Source: Streptomyces cellulosae
Lineage (GTDB): Bacteria > Actinomycetota > Actinomycetes > Streptomycetales > Streptomycetaceae
Assembly (NCBI GenBank): GCA_014655195.1
Contig: BNBH01000043.1
Location: 1-43,699, forward strand
Direction: 5' to 3'
DNA length: 43,699 nucleotides
Positions within the stretch are counted from its first letter, which is position 1, and each line of letters opens with the position of its first letter. A model generated the notes under the pieces. That model had not been told where the DNA came from. It searched no databases and was given only the letters and a program-made list of their open reading frames with translations. Shown here in pieces: positions 33,454 through 41,276 of this stretch. A program made the position numbers and the translations under genes.

Positions 33454-34111
33454 GGGGAGCCGCAGCCCGGGGGCGGGTGGCGGTCGGCTGCTGTGGTCGG
33501 CCGCCACCGGCCTGGCCTCGGGTGTGGCCATGGTGGTGTACGGGGCCGTGGCGGTGTCGGCGCCTGCCCCGGGACCTTCGGCTGCCGCCCCCTTGCCGCC
33601 GCGTACACCGGCCGGGACAGCAGCCGAGGTGCCGACACTTGGAGCTTCCCCGCCGGTACGGATCGTCATCGAACGCCTGGGCATCGAGGCCGGGATCATG
33701 CGCCTGGGCCTGAACCCGGACGGCACGGTCGCCGTGCCGCCCCCCGAGCAGGCCCGCCAGGCCGGCTGGTACGACGGCAGCGCCGCACCCGGAGAGCGGG
33801 GACCGGCGGTCGTGCTGGGCCATGTCGACTCGGCACGGCTGCCCGGCGGCAAGGCCGTGTTCTACCGGCTCGGTCAGGCCCGCCCCGGAGACCGGGTGGA
33901 GATCACCCGCACGGATGGGGTCACCGCCCGCTTTACCGTCGACTCCGTCACCCAGGTGCCCAAGAAGCGGTTCCCCTCCCGGGCCGTGTACGGCCCCACC
34001 CGCACCGCCCAGCTGCGGCTGATCACCTGCGGCGGTACCTACACCGAAGACGGCGGCTACGACAGCAACATCATCGTCTTCGCCCACTACACCGGCGCAC
34101 AGGGCGGATAG
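33437..34111 (+). CDS. Class F sortase
   Basis: About 224 residues: one N-terminal membrane span (LLWSAATGLASGVAMVVYGAV), a Pro/Ala-rich linker, then a sortase domain. Visible catalytic parts are VVLGHVDS (His) and LRLITCGGTY (Cys, equivalent to the TLxTC motif). The usual trailing strand reads YDSNIIVFAHY, and I could not assign the active-site Arg with certainty. Class F enzymes are the single-domain actinobacterial type. The start is uncertain: GTG 33437 (overlapping the DUF305 gene by 17 bp) or GTG 33407. The overlap with the DUF305 gene, whose product ends in an anchor-like tail, suggests a dedicated sortase-substrate pair. Confidence 0.87.
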   Translation: MPSRAEGSRSPGAGGGRLLWSAATGLASGVAMVVYGAVAVSAPAPGPSAAAPLPPRTPAGTAAEVPTLGASPPVRIVIERLGIEAGIMRLGLNPDGTVAVPPPEQARQAGWYDGSAAPGERGPAVVLGHVDSARLPGGKAVFYRLGQARPGDRVEITRTDGVTARFTVDSVTQVPKKRFPSRAVYGPTRTAQLRLITCGGTYTEDGGYDSNIIVFAHYTGAQGG

Positions 34112-34335
34112 CGCCCTGCTGTGATGCGCATCGGTGCGCCAGTGCTCGGGTGACTCCGTGGCCAGCCGGGACGGCGGGCGAGCGGCAGGCTGGCGTCGGC
34201 CGGGGCGTATCGGTGGACGGCGGTCCCATCGACCGTACCGCGAGAGTGCAGGCAGCCCTTCCGGCAGGCGTCGCACCGTATCGGGGACGGACGGGTGAAA
34301 GGTCGACCGACTGCTGTTGATACTAGGATGGGATC

Positions 34336-34979
34336 ATGGGTCGAGTCAGAGTTATCTTCGACCGCATTCATCGCAGGCTTTTCGCACTACTGTCTCTCCT
34401 TCCGGTGGAGCAGCAGGGAAAGCTGTTGCGCCTTTCCTTCGAATCGAAGCACAAGAGACCCGACCCATGGGGTCACGCTGTAGTTTCGTACGAAACGTAC
34501 AAGTACGGTAAGACGCTCAATTGTGTGCCAGTTCGGCACTACCGGCGCATTGCAGATATTGGCTGCAGCGAAGGTGTCTTCACCTGCCGCGTTGCGGGTA
34601 ACTATCCGGCTGCGGACGTTGTTGGCCTGGACATCTCCCGGCGCTCGGGCGGGCGACGCAACGCGCCAGACAAGAGCACCTTGATGTCACGTTCCGAGCC
34701 TGCGACATCCTCAACCAGAGTTTCGAGGGAAAGTTCGATCTCGTTTTCTGTTCCGAATTGCTTTACTACCTGGGCAGCTACAGCAGGCTTCGGCTTGCCA
34801 GCGAGAGAATTGTCGATTTGCTCGAACCCGGTGGACTGCTCTTGCTGACCCACCCGTGGCCGGAATCCCGACGACTCCACCTACCTTTCGACACCCACCC
34901 TGGACTCCTGCGATTTGCCGAGTACATCGACCAGAGCACTCACCGCCCATTCGCTGTCGCCGTCTACGAACGCCTATGA
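34336..34979 (+). pseudogene. SAM-dependent methyltransferase with a one-base frameshift
   Basis: The SAM-binding motif I is clear (RRIADIGCSEGVFTCRVAG) in the first frame up to VVGLDIS. The rest (TFRACDILNQSFEGKFDLVF, then CSELLYYLG and LEPGGLLLLTHPW) lies in another frame. Restoring one C in the run at 34637-34639 joins them as a 214-residue NodS-like methyltransferase. Base composition is lower in GC than the neighbours and codon use is mixed, which suggests acquisition from elsewhere. The ATG at 34336 follows TAGGATGGGATC. Substrate unknown. The gene is either inactive or affected by an assembly error. Confidence 0.7.
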
Positions 34980-35445
34980 GTGAACGGGGCTACAGGCAGG
35001 CGATCCAGGCTCTTCCTGCCTCGTGACGGGCAGGCTCCAGCCCGACGTGCCGTTCGGCGCTTGGTCAAGCAACTCCATGACCGAGTGGTGATTAGCTGTG
35101 GTGCACAGACTCTCGCCTCGGCGGGTGCAAAGTGTTTCGAAGCCGTAGCCGTGTGCCTGGCCGTCACGCGCGCCCAAGCCGGACGGCGAGTTGTACTTCT
35201 ATGAGCAGTTGCTCTCCGAACGGCCCGGCTTTCCCTGTCTTAGAAGGCGCTGAAACCTCAGTTGGCTGCCGCCTTGGCGAGACGCCGAACGCGCCCTCAA
35301 GAAGCGGGCTTCGCGATCCATGACATCCGCCGTCCTGGCCAATGGCCGAGCCACCCCCTCCTTCCCTTCAGTCATCGGCACCGCTCGACCGCCACCTAGG
35401 GCACTTAGGATGTTCGGAGAGCATTCCAGCCCGGGAGGAGGACAC
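34980..35445. other. Gap with blaI promoter, no supported gene
   Basis: Nothing coding is convincing. A short frame near 35187-35260 (PKPDGELYFYEQLLSERPGF) looks like a protein fragment but has no context. The BlaI-like box at 35396-35408 sits at the downstream end. Confidence 0.4.
35396..35408. promoter_or_regulatory. BlaI-like operator upstream of blaI-M56
   Basis: CTAGGGCACTTAG has one mismatch to the CTAAG-N3-CTTAG palindrome and the same GCA centre as the corA box. It is 37 bp before the blaI start, consistent with autorepression. Confidence 0.6.
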
Positions 35446-35826
35446 GTGGCGCGGTTCGGCGAGCTGGAGGCCGCGATCATGGACGCGGTGTGGGGCGCGG
35501 GCCGTTCGCTGCGCGTCCGCGAGGTCCTCGAACGCCTCGAGCGTGACCCCGAGCCCGCGTACAACACCGTGCACACGGTCACCGAGATCCTCCACCGCAA
35601 GGGCTGGCTGTCGAAGGAGAAAGACGGCCGGGCCTACCGATACGGTCCCACCAAGAGCCGTGAGGAGTACATCGCCGGACTGATGGGCGAGGCTCTCGCC
35701 GTGGCCGAGGACCGCACGGCCACGCTCGCGCGCTTCGTGCAGCAGATGCCGCCCGGAGAGGCGGAGGAACTGCACCGCCTGCTCGGTCAGGCCGTGGCCC
35801 GTGAAGCAGGGGAGGCGTCGAAGTGA
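35446..35826 (+). CDS. blaI: BlaI/MecI/CopY-family transcriptional repressor
   Basis: A 126-residue winged-helix repressor. The N-terminal domain has the family pattern FGELEAAIMDAVWGAGRSL, VREVLERL and YNTVHTVTEILHRKGWLSKE, followed by RAYRYGP of the wing. The C-terminal part forms the dimer helices and contains the cleavage-prone region. The GTG at 35446 follows a strong ribosome site (GGGAGGAGG). It overlaps the M56 peptidase gene by 4 bp, which is the classic BlaI-BlaR1 arrangement: the membrane peptidase inactivates the repressor on a signal. The BlaI-like boxes near corA, the SulP-side operon and possibly the L,D-transpeptidase gene are candidate targets. Confidence 0.9.
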   Translation: MARFGELEAAIMDAVWGAGRSLRVREVLERLERDPEPAYNTVHTVTEILHRKGWLSKEKDGRAYRYGPTKSREEYIAGLMGEALAVAEDRTATLARFVQQMPPGEAEELHRLLGQAVAREAGEASK

Positions 35827-36800
35827 TCGTCGCCGCCGTCCTGTTCACGTACGCCGTGCTGCTGTGCACGCTGGCGCCCCGCCTGCTGCGCGGCGTCCAA
35901 TGGGCCGAGCGGGCGCCGCGCCTTGGCATCGTCGTCTGGCAGGTGTTGGGCGCCTCCGCGCTCACTGCCGCCGTCCTGGCGGGCCTCGCGCTGAGCGTGC
36001 CCACGGTGCGTGTGAGCACGGACCTCGCCGAACTGCTGCAGGCATGCGTGATGGCGCTGGCCGCCCAGTACGCCACTCCCGGCGGGGCATCGGCCGGCGC
36101 GGTCGGGGCGGTGCTCGCGCTCGCGGTGCTGGGGCGGGTGGCGTGGTGCACGGGCGCGGCGCTGCTGCGCATCCGCCGGGAGCGGCGGGCGCATCGTGAG
36201 GTGCTCGACATGGTCGGCCGGCCGGACGCGGCCCGGGGCGTGATCGTCCTCGACCATGAGGAACCCGCCGCCTACTGCCTGCCCGGCCGCCACCGCCGTA
36301 CCGTGATCACCACCGGCGCCCTGCGCACCCTTGACGACGACCGGCTGGAGGCCGTCCTCGCGCACGAGCGCGCCCACCAGGCCGAGCGGCATGACGCCGT
36401 ACTGGCCTGGGCCCAGGCGCTGGCTCGCGCCTTCCCGCGCGTGCCGCTGTTCCGTATCGCCGAGGCGGAGATCGCGCGGCTGGCGGAGATGCGCGCCGAC
36501 GACGTCGCGGCGGCCCGCTCCGGACGGCTGACCACCGCTGCCGCCCTCCTGGCGGTCGCCGCCGGACGCGCCCCGGCCGTGGCCCTGTCGGCCGGCGGCT
36601 CGACGGCCGCCCGGCGGGTTCGCCGCCTCATCAAGCCGCACCGCCCGCTCGGCCGTCTGCGTGTCGCGGCCGGTTCCCTGACAGCGGCCGTCGCGCTCGC
36701 TCTGCCACTGCTGGTCGTCGGCGGACCGGCGGCAGCGGCCACCCAGATGAACTACTGCCCGGACGGCACCCCGGCCGCCCAGGTCACCACCATGCGCTGA
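35823..36800 (+). CDS. M56-family membrane metallopeptidase (BlaR1/HtpX-like)
   Basis: A 325-residue membrane zinc protease with HERAH (about residues 181-185) as the HExxH site and a downstream Glu in AEIARLAEMRADD. Spans lie near residues 2-20, 35-58, 68-82, 90-112 and 280-300. It lacks the large C-terminal penicillin-sensor domain of staphylococcal BlaR1; only a short tail with one Cys follows the last span, so the inducing signal is unclear. The GTG start overlaps blaI. Actinobacterial BlaI-M56 pairs of this short form are common. It presumably triggers cleavage of the adjacent repressor. Confidence 0.88.
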   Translation: MIVAAVLFTYAVLLCTLAPRLLRGVQWAERAPRLGIVVWQVLGASALTAAVLAGLALSVPTVRVSTDLAELLQACVMALAAQYATPGGASAGAVGAVLALAVLGRVAWCTGAALLRIRRERRAHREVLDMVGRPDAARGVIVLDHEEPAAYCLPGRHRRTVITTGALRTLDDDRLEAVLAHERAHQAERHDAVLAWAQALARAFPRVPLFRIAEAEIARLAEMRADDVAAARSGRLTTAAALLAVAAGRAPAVALSAGGSTAARRVRRLIKPHRPLGRLRVAAGSLTAAVALALPLLVVGGPAAAATQMNYCPDGTPAAQVTTMR

Positions 36801-36851
36801 CCCTCCCCGCGCCGACCTTGTTGTCCTGCATGGCTTGCGTCTGGGCCGCGG

Positions 36852-37946
36852 TCACAGCCAGCCGTTGCGTTTGAAGCCGCGATGGATGGTGAAGCAGGCG
36901 GTGGCGATGACGGTGAGGACGAGGGGGTAGCCGAAGGTCCAGCGCAGCTCGGGCATGTTGTCGAAGTTCATGCCGTACACGCCGGTGACCATGGTGGGTA
37001 CGGCGATGATTGCGGCCCAGGCGGTGATCTTGCGCATGTCCTCGTTCTGGGCGACCGTCACTTGGGCCACATGGGCCTGGAGGATGGAGTCGAGCAGGGC
37101 GTCGAATGCGGTGATCTGCTCGGTGGCGCGGGCGAGGTGGTCGGCGACGTCACGGAAGTACGCCTGTATCTCCGAAGGGACGGGGCGCATCGGCTGGGTG
37201 GAGAGTTCGGCCAGCGGGCGGCCGAGGGGGACCACGGCCCGTTTCAGTTCCAGCAGCTCACGCTTGAGCTGGTAGATGCGGCCGGCGTCGGAGTTCCGGG
37301 AGCTGTGCGGGGAGAAGACCTCGGTCTCGACCTGCTCGATGTCGTCCTGGACCGCGTCGGTGACGGTGAGGTAGCCGTCGACGACATGGTCGGCGATGGC
37401 GTGGAGCACGGCGGCCGGGCCCTTGGCCAGCTGCTCCGGGTCGGCTTCGAGGTCCTCGCGCAGCGGACCGAGGGAACCGTGGCGGCCGTGCCGGACGGTG
37501 ACGACGAAATCCGGGCCGACGAAGACCATGATCTCGCCGGTGGTGACCACCTCGCTCGTGGCCGTCAGCCGCTCGTGATCGACGTAGGCGACGGTCTTGA
37601 AGACGGCGAACAGGACGTCGCCGTAACTCTCCACCTTGGGCCGCTGATGGGCGTGGACGGCGTCCTCCACGGCCAGCGGATGCAGGCCGAGCAGGTCGGC
37701 GATCCGCGCGAACTCCGTCTCGCCGGGCTCGTGCAGACCTAGCCAGACGAAGCCGCTGCCGTCCTTGCGCGCCAGGGTGAGGGCTTCCTCGACGGTGGGG
37801 GCGGCCTGCCGGCGCAGGCCCTCCTGATAGACGACACAGTTGACCACCGCGGAGCCGAGCGGGGAGCGGGACGGGTGACTGAGGTCCACACGGCGGCCCC
37901 TGCCTGCCAGGTGGGTGACTTTGCGCAGGTTGCCGACCATCGACAT
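36852..37946 (-). CDS. CorA-type magnesium/cobalt transporter
   Basis: A 364-residue CorA-family protein. A large cytoplasmic funnel domain is followed by two C-terminal spans with the selectivity motif VYGMNF (about residue 325) and the short basic tail FKRNGWL. It should mediate divalent cation passage. The ATG at 37946 is chosen for its ribosome site (GAAGGGAG). The perfect BlaI-like palindrome ACTAAGGCACTTAGT lies 29 bp upstream, so expression probably depends on the neighbouring BlaI. A longer open frame upstream has no support. Confidence 0.92.
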   Translation of the reverse strand: MSMVGNLRKVTHLAGRGRRVDLSHPSRSPLGSAVVNCVVYQEGLRRQAAPTVEEALTLARKDGSGFVWLGLHEPGETEFARIADLLGLHPLAVEDAVHAHQRPKVESYGDVLFAVFKTVAYVDHERLTATSEVVTTGEIMVFVGPDFVVTVRHGRHGSLGPLREDLEADPEQLAKGPAAVLHAIADHVVDGYLTVTDAVQDDIEQVETEVFSPHSSRNSDAGRIYQLKRELLELKRAVVPLGRPLAELSTQPMRPVPSEIQAYFRDVADHLARATEQITAFDALLDSILQAHVAQVTVAQNEDMRKITAWAAIIAVPTMVTGVYGMNFDNMPELRWTFGYPLVLTVIATACFTIHRGFKRNGWL

Positions 37947-37973
37947 ACAGGGCTCCCTTCGGCAGACCCAGAC

Positions 37974-37988
37974 ACTAAGGCACTTAGT
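37974..37988. promoter_or_regulatory. BlaI-like operator upstream of corA (perfect palindrome)
   Basis: ACTAAG-GCA-CTTAGT is a perfect 6+3+6 palindrome, 28 bp before the corA start codon, and the best copy of the box repeated in this window. Confidence 0.7.
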
Positions 37989-38107
37989 TCCATAGGAGAC
38001 TAGACCAGGAACAGCCGAATCCATTGCTCAGGGGCCCGGTCATCCGGGGTGCGGACGATGCCGCGGTACCGGAAACCGTCCGGATACCGCGGCATCGTGA
38101 ACTGCGG

Positions 38108-39595
38108 TCAGGCTGCCGATGTCACCTTCACGGGCTCGGTGCCGTCGGTGCTGTGCCGCTCCGCCCAGTTCTCCAGGGCCGTGCGGCAGGCGTGGTCGAG
38201 GTGGTGCAGGCCGGACAGGTCCAGCTCGACCGGGCGGTCCCGGGGCAGGGCCTCCAGGCTGTCGAGGATTTTCGGCAGCCGCAGGAAGGTCGCGTTGCCC
38301 GACAGGTGGACCTGGATGGGGCCGACGCCCTCGTCGATGACCTGGGTCTTGAGGTGCGAGGCCTCCCAGGCGGTCTTGACGACCGCCAGGGCCAGACCGA
38401 TCAGGACACCCTCGAACATGTTGACCGCGACGATCGACACGGCCGTGACGACGAGGATCAGTGCCTCACCCTTGTGGCTGCGCCACAGCGTCGCAATCTG
38501 GCGGAACGGGATCAGTTTCCAGCCCGCGTGCACGAGGATGCCGGCGAGGGCCGGAATCGGGATCAGAGCCAGGGCCCACGGCATCGCGGCGGCGAACAGC
38601 AGCAGCCACACGCCGTGCAGGACACGCGAGGCCTTGGTCTTCGCGCCCGCGCTGACGTTGGCGGAGCTGCGGACGATCACCGCGGTCATCGGCAGCGCGC
38701 CGAGAAGACCGCACACGGTGTTGCCCGCGCCCTGGGCGATCATCTCCTTGTTGTACTCGGTGCGCGGACCGTCGTGCAGCCGGTCCACGGCCGCCGCGCT
38801 GAACAGGCTCTCCGCCGAGGCGATGAGCGCGAAGGCGATGATGGTGCCCCAGATGGCCGGGGTGGCCAGCTCACCGAAGGCCTCGGCGCCGGGCGGCTGG
38901 ATGACGCCGAGCAGGCCCTTCACCTGGACGGTGCCGACCGGCAGGCTGAAGGCGAGAGTGGCGACCGTGGCCAGGACGACCGCCGCGAGGGCGCCGGGTA
39001 CGGAGTGCACGGCCTTCGGCATCTTCTTCCACAGCACGATGACGGCGATGGTGCCCGCACCGATCGCGAGCGAGGTCAGCGCCTTGGTGCTGCCCATGGC
39101 GTCGACGACCGCCACCGGCAGCCCCGCGATCTTGCCGATGCCGGTCCCCGGGGCCTTCAGGCCCGCCGCCGCGTAGATCTGGCCGGCGATGATCACCAGA
39201 CCGATACCGCAGAGCATGCCCTCCACGACGGAGACGGAAATCGCCCGGAACCATCGGCCTATCCCGAAGAAGCCCATGGCGAGCTGGAGCAGGCCTGCGA
39301 TCAGCACGATGAGGCCGAGCGTGCTTACCCCGAAATCGCTGACGGCCTCGAAGACGAGCACGGTCAGACCGGCGGCCGGACCGGACACCTGAAGGCTGCT
39401 GCCAGGCATGAGTCCGGTGACGAGGCCACCCACGATGCCGGTGATCAGCCCGAGTTCGGCCGGGACGCCGGAGGCGACCGCCACGCCGACGCACAGCGGC
39501 ACGGCGACCAGGAAGACAACGATGGAGGCGAGGAAGTCCTGCCTCAGGTAGGGGAACTTGGGTACGGTGCTTGTGTTGTTCGTCATCGCGCTCAC
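38108..39595 (-). CDS. SulP-family anion (sulfate/bicarbonate) transporter
   Basis: A 495-residue SulP protein with ten or more spans and a C-terminal STAS domain (about residues 405-490, with VELDLSGLHHLDHACRTAL). The N-terminal signature FPYLRQDFLASIVVFLVAVP and the motif AAGLTVLVFEAV are typical. The adjacent carbonic anhydrase supports a bicarbonate role (BicA-like) rather than sulfate, but the anion is not proven. The GTG at 39595 has a GAGGGGGGC ribosome site; ATG three codons later is possible. Only 7 bp separate it from the carbonic anhydrase stop, so the two form an operon. Confidence 0.9.
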   Translation of the reverse strand: MSAMTNNTSTVPKFPYLRQDFLASIVVFLVAVPLCVGVAVASGVPAELGLITGIVGGLVTGLMPGSSLQVSGPAAGLTVLVFEAVSDFGVSTLGLIVLIAGLLQLAMGFFGIGRWFRAISVSVVEGMLCGIGLVIIAGQIYAAAGLKAPGTGIGKIAGLPVAVVDAMGSTKALTSLAIGAGTIAVIVLWKKMPKAVHSVPGALAAVVLATVATLAFSLPVGTVQVKGLLGVIQPPGAEAFGELATPAIWGTIIAFALIASAESLFSAAAVDRLHDGPRTEYNKEMIAQGAGNTVCGLLGALPMTAVIVRSSANVSAGAKTKASRVLHGVWLLLFAAAMPWALALIPIPALAGILVHAGWKLIPFRQIATLWRSHKGEALILVVTAVSIVAVNMFEGVLIGLALAVVKTAWEASHLKTQVIDEGVGPIQVHLSGNATFLRLPKILDSLEALPRDRPVELDLSGLHHLDHACRTALENWAERHSTDGTEPVKVTSAA

Positions 39596-39602
39596 GCCCC
39601 CC

Positions 39603-40022
39603 TCACAGCACCGCGAAGGTGTCGGTCTGCGGACGGTGCGCCAGAACGGTCCCGGTGTGCACCTCGTAGTACCAGGCGTGCAAGTTCAACTCGCCACGTT
39701 CCAGCTTCCCGGCGACGCACGGGTAGGAGCGCAGCCGCAGCAACTGCGTCAGGACGTGGTTCTGTACCCCTTCTGCGACGGTCGGATCCTCGGCAGTCCC
39801 CTTCGGCTTGGGAGTCGCGTGGGCGAGCCACTCGCGCACGGCCGGGACGGCGTCCAGGTCGTCGCCGCGGACGAGGGCGCCCACGGCACCGCAGTGGGAG
39901 TGGCCGCATACGACGATGTCCTTCACGCCGAGCACCTGCACTGCGTACTCAATGGTGGCCGCCTCGCTGGTGGGGTGCTCCAAGGCGTACGGCGGGACGA
40001 TGTTGCCCGCGGTACGCATCAC
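39603..40022 (-). CDS. Beta-carbonic anhydrase, N-terminally truncated
   Basis: A 139-residue remnant of a beta-carbonic anhydrase. It begins at the conserved RTAGNIVPPYA and keeps CGHSHCGAV (His and Cys zinc ligands), GELNLHAWYYEV and the C-terminal strand. Missing is the first 50-60 residues, including the CxDSR segment that supplies the first zinc Cys and the catalytic Asp. Upstream sequence codes for a different small membrane protein in another frame, so a deletion junction near 40025 is likely. As it stands the enzyme is probably inactive. It precedes the SulP gene by 7 bp. Confidence 0.75.
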   Translation of the reverse strand: MMRTAGNIVPPYALEHPTSEAATIEYAVQVLGVKDIVVCGHSHCGAVGALVRGDDLDAVPAVREWLAHATPKPKGTAEDPTVAEGVQNHVLTQLLRLRSYPCVAGKLERGELNLHAWYYEVHTGTVLAHRPQTDTFAVL

Positions 40023-40257
40023 CGTTGCGGAGGTTTGCGTCAGAGTGTGGCGCCACCCGCTCTCCCCGCCTGCGCCGTCGCCTCTCCCTCCATGCCAGTT
40101 CCGCGATCAGAAACACCGCCAGGGCCGCTACCAGTGTCAGCGCGACAGTATTGGCGGCTGAGATGCCGGCAATGAAGTCGCTCTTGTCATCCTTGAGGTC
40201 CGATGCCGTGCGAACGGCGTCGGCGATGCCGCTCGGCGCGTAGATGTGTCCATTCAT
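39949..40257 (-). CDS. Small single-span membrane protein, 3' end possibly fused
   Basis: A 102-residue protein from ATG 40257 with a strong ribosome site (GGAGGGGC). It has an N-terminal acidic/hydrophilic segment (NGHIYAPSGIADAVRTASDL), one membrane span (TVALTLVAALAVFLIAELAW), then an Arg cluster (RERRRRRRGER). The last 30 residues run out of frame over the carbonic anhydrase start and look like a random tail, consistent with a deletion that joined two genes. A BlaI-like box is 59 bp upstream of its start and would control this gene, carbonic anhydrase and SulP. Confidence 0.55.
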   Translation of the reverse strand: MNGHIYAPSGIADAVRTASDLKDDKSDFIAGISAANTVALTLVAALAVFLIAELAWRERRRRRRGERVAPHSDANLRNGDAYRGQHRPAVRLGAPHQRGGHH

Positions 40258-40315
40258 GCCCCTCCGATCTGCACCCCACGTACGGGCAGACGCCACCTAC
40301 GCTACCGGATGCATG

Positions 40316-40328
40316 CTAAGCGATTTAG
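40316..40328. promoter_or_regulatory. BlaI-like operator upstream of the SulP-side operon
   Basis: CTAAGCGATTTAG has one mismatch to CTAAG-N3-CTTAG and lies 59 bp before the small membrane protein gene. Confidence 0.5.
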
Positions 40329-40338
40329 TAGGAACTTC

Positions 40339-41058
40339 TCAGTGGCTGTGTCCGTCCTCCGCGTCGGGGGATGCGGTCCCCTCCGGCGCCGTCGGCTGAG
40401 AGGACGTGCCCGGGGACTCCTCCCCTTCTGCGTGCTCGCCGGCTTCCTCTGCCGAACCCGTGCCGTGGCTGTGTCCGCTCTCGCCGGATTCCGTGCCCAT
40501 CCCCGCCGCGATCGTGCGCAGGCCGAAGAAGCTCACGGCCGCAGTGAGAAGGACAGCGAGCCCCACCGGTCCGAAGATCCGGCGCCAGGATGACTGTGCG
40601 TCCTTGAGTACGAATGCGATGAAGGAGACGGTGATCCCCAGAGGGACGAGCAAGGCGCCCCGGGCAGGGAAGTCCTCGAAATGCTGCAGGCCACCACTGA
40701 GCATGCCGATACCGAACGAGAGCAGCAGTGACGCCCCGATGACGAGGATGGCGCGGGGCAGGGCGGGCCGGTCGGCGGCGAGCAGGAACTCGTTGACCAC
40801 CGTCGCGACCAGGAACACCAGGACGCCGATGACGGCGATCTTCGTGTAGCGGGCTGGATCCAGCGGATGGTGCACCACGGCTCCGCTGATGAGGCCCGCC
40901 CCGACGAAGTACAGCACGTACCCGATGTAGCGACCCGCGAGCGGGGCCGGCCTACGGGCGCGGTGGCGCTTGCGAGCGCGACGGGCGGCGGCTCGGCCGC
41001 CACCGGAGGGCGGCTGGGGTTGCGCGGGCCGTACGGGGCGGTCGGTGACAAGGGACAA
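40339..41058 (-). CDS. Multi-span membrane protein with His-rich C-terminus
   Basis: A 239-residue protein. A basic N-terminus is followed by about five spans (YIGYVLYFVGAGLISGAVV, KIAVIGVLVFLVATVVNEFL, AILVIGASLLLSFGIGMLSG and two more) and then a Gly/Ser/Glu/His tail (SGESGHSHGTGSAEEAGEHA, ending DAEDGHSH). His residues at the tail could bind metal. The TTG at 41058 is preceded by GAAAGG at suitable spacing; the much longer upstream frame is Arg-rich and unlikely. No family is recognised. It stops 11 bp before the BlaI-like box at 40316-40328 on this strand. Confidence 0.65.
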   Translation of the reverse strand: MSLVTDRPVRPAQPQPPSGGGRAAARRARKRHRARRPAPLAGRYIGYVLYFVGAGLISGAVVHHPLDPARYTKIAVIGVLVFLVATVVNEFLLAADRPALPRAILVIGASLLLSFGIGMLSGGLQHFEDFPARGALLVPLGITVSFIAFVLKDAQSSWRRIFGPVGLAVLLTAAVSFFGLRTIAAGMGTESGESGHSHGTGSAEEAGEHAEGEESPGTSSQPTAPEGTASPDAEDGHSH

Positions 41059-41276
41059 GGCGCAGGCCTTTCGTCGGCTCAGAGGTTTTCGGGAACGGCG
41101 AACGGCTGATGAGCAGGGGTATCCGCAGTACCGCATGCACGCCCATGACTGACGGCGCGACAGGTCGCCGCGAGAGTCGGCAGGTCGCGCAAAGTTCTTA
41201 CGAAACAGGCGCAAGGCGCAGATGGGGACACGGGTGTGCAGTGCAGAGCCCGGCAGGAGCAATCGGCCTCGTCGGC

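Noticed and set aside
35187..35260. Short frame PKPDGELYFYEQLLSERPGF
   Set aside because: Looks like a protein fragment but has no start, no context and no family.
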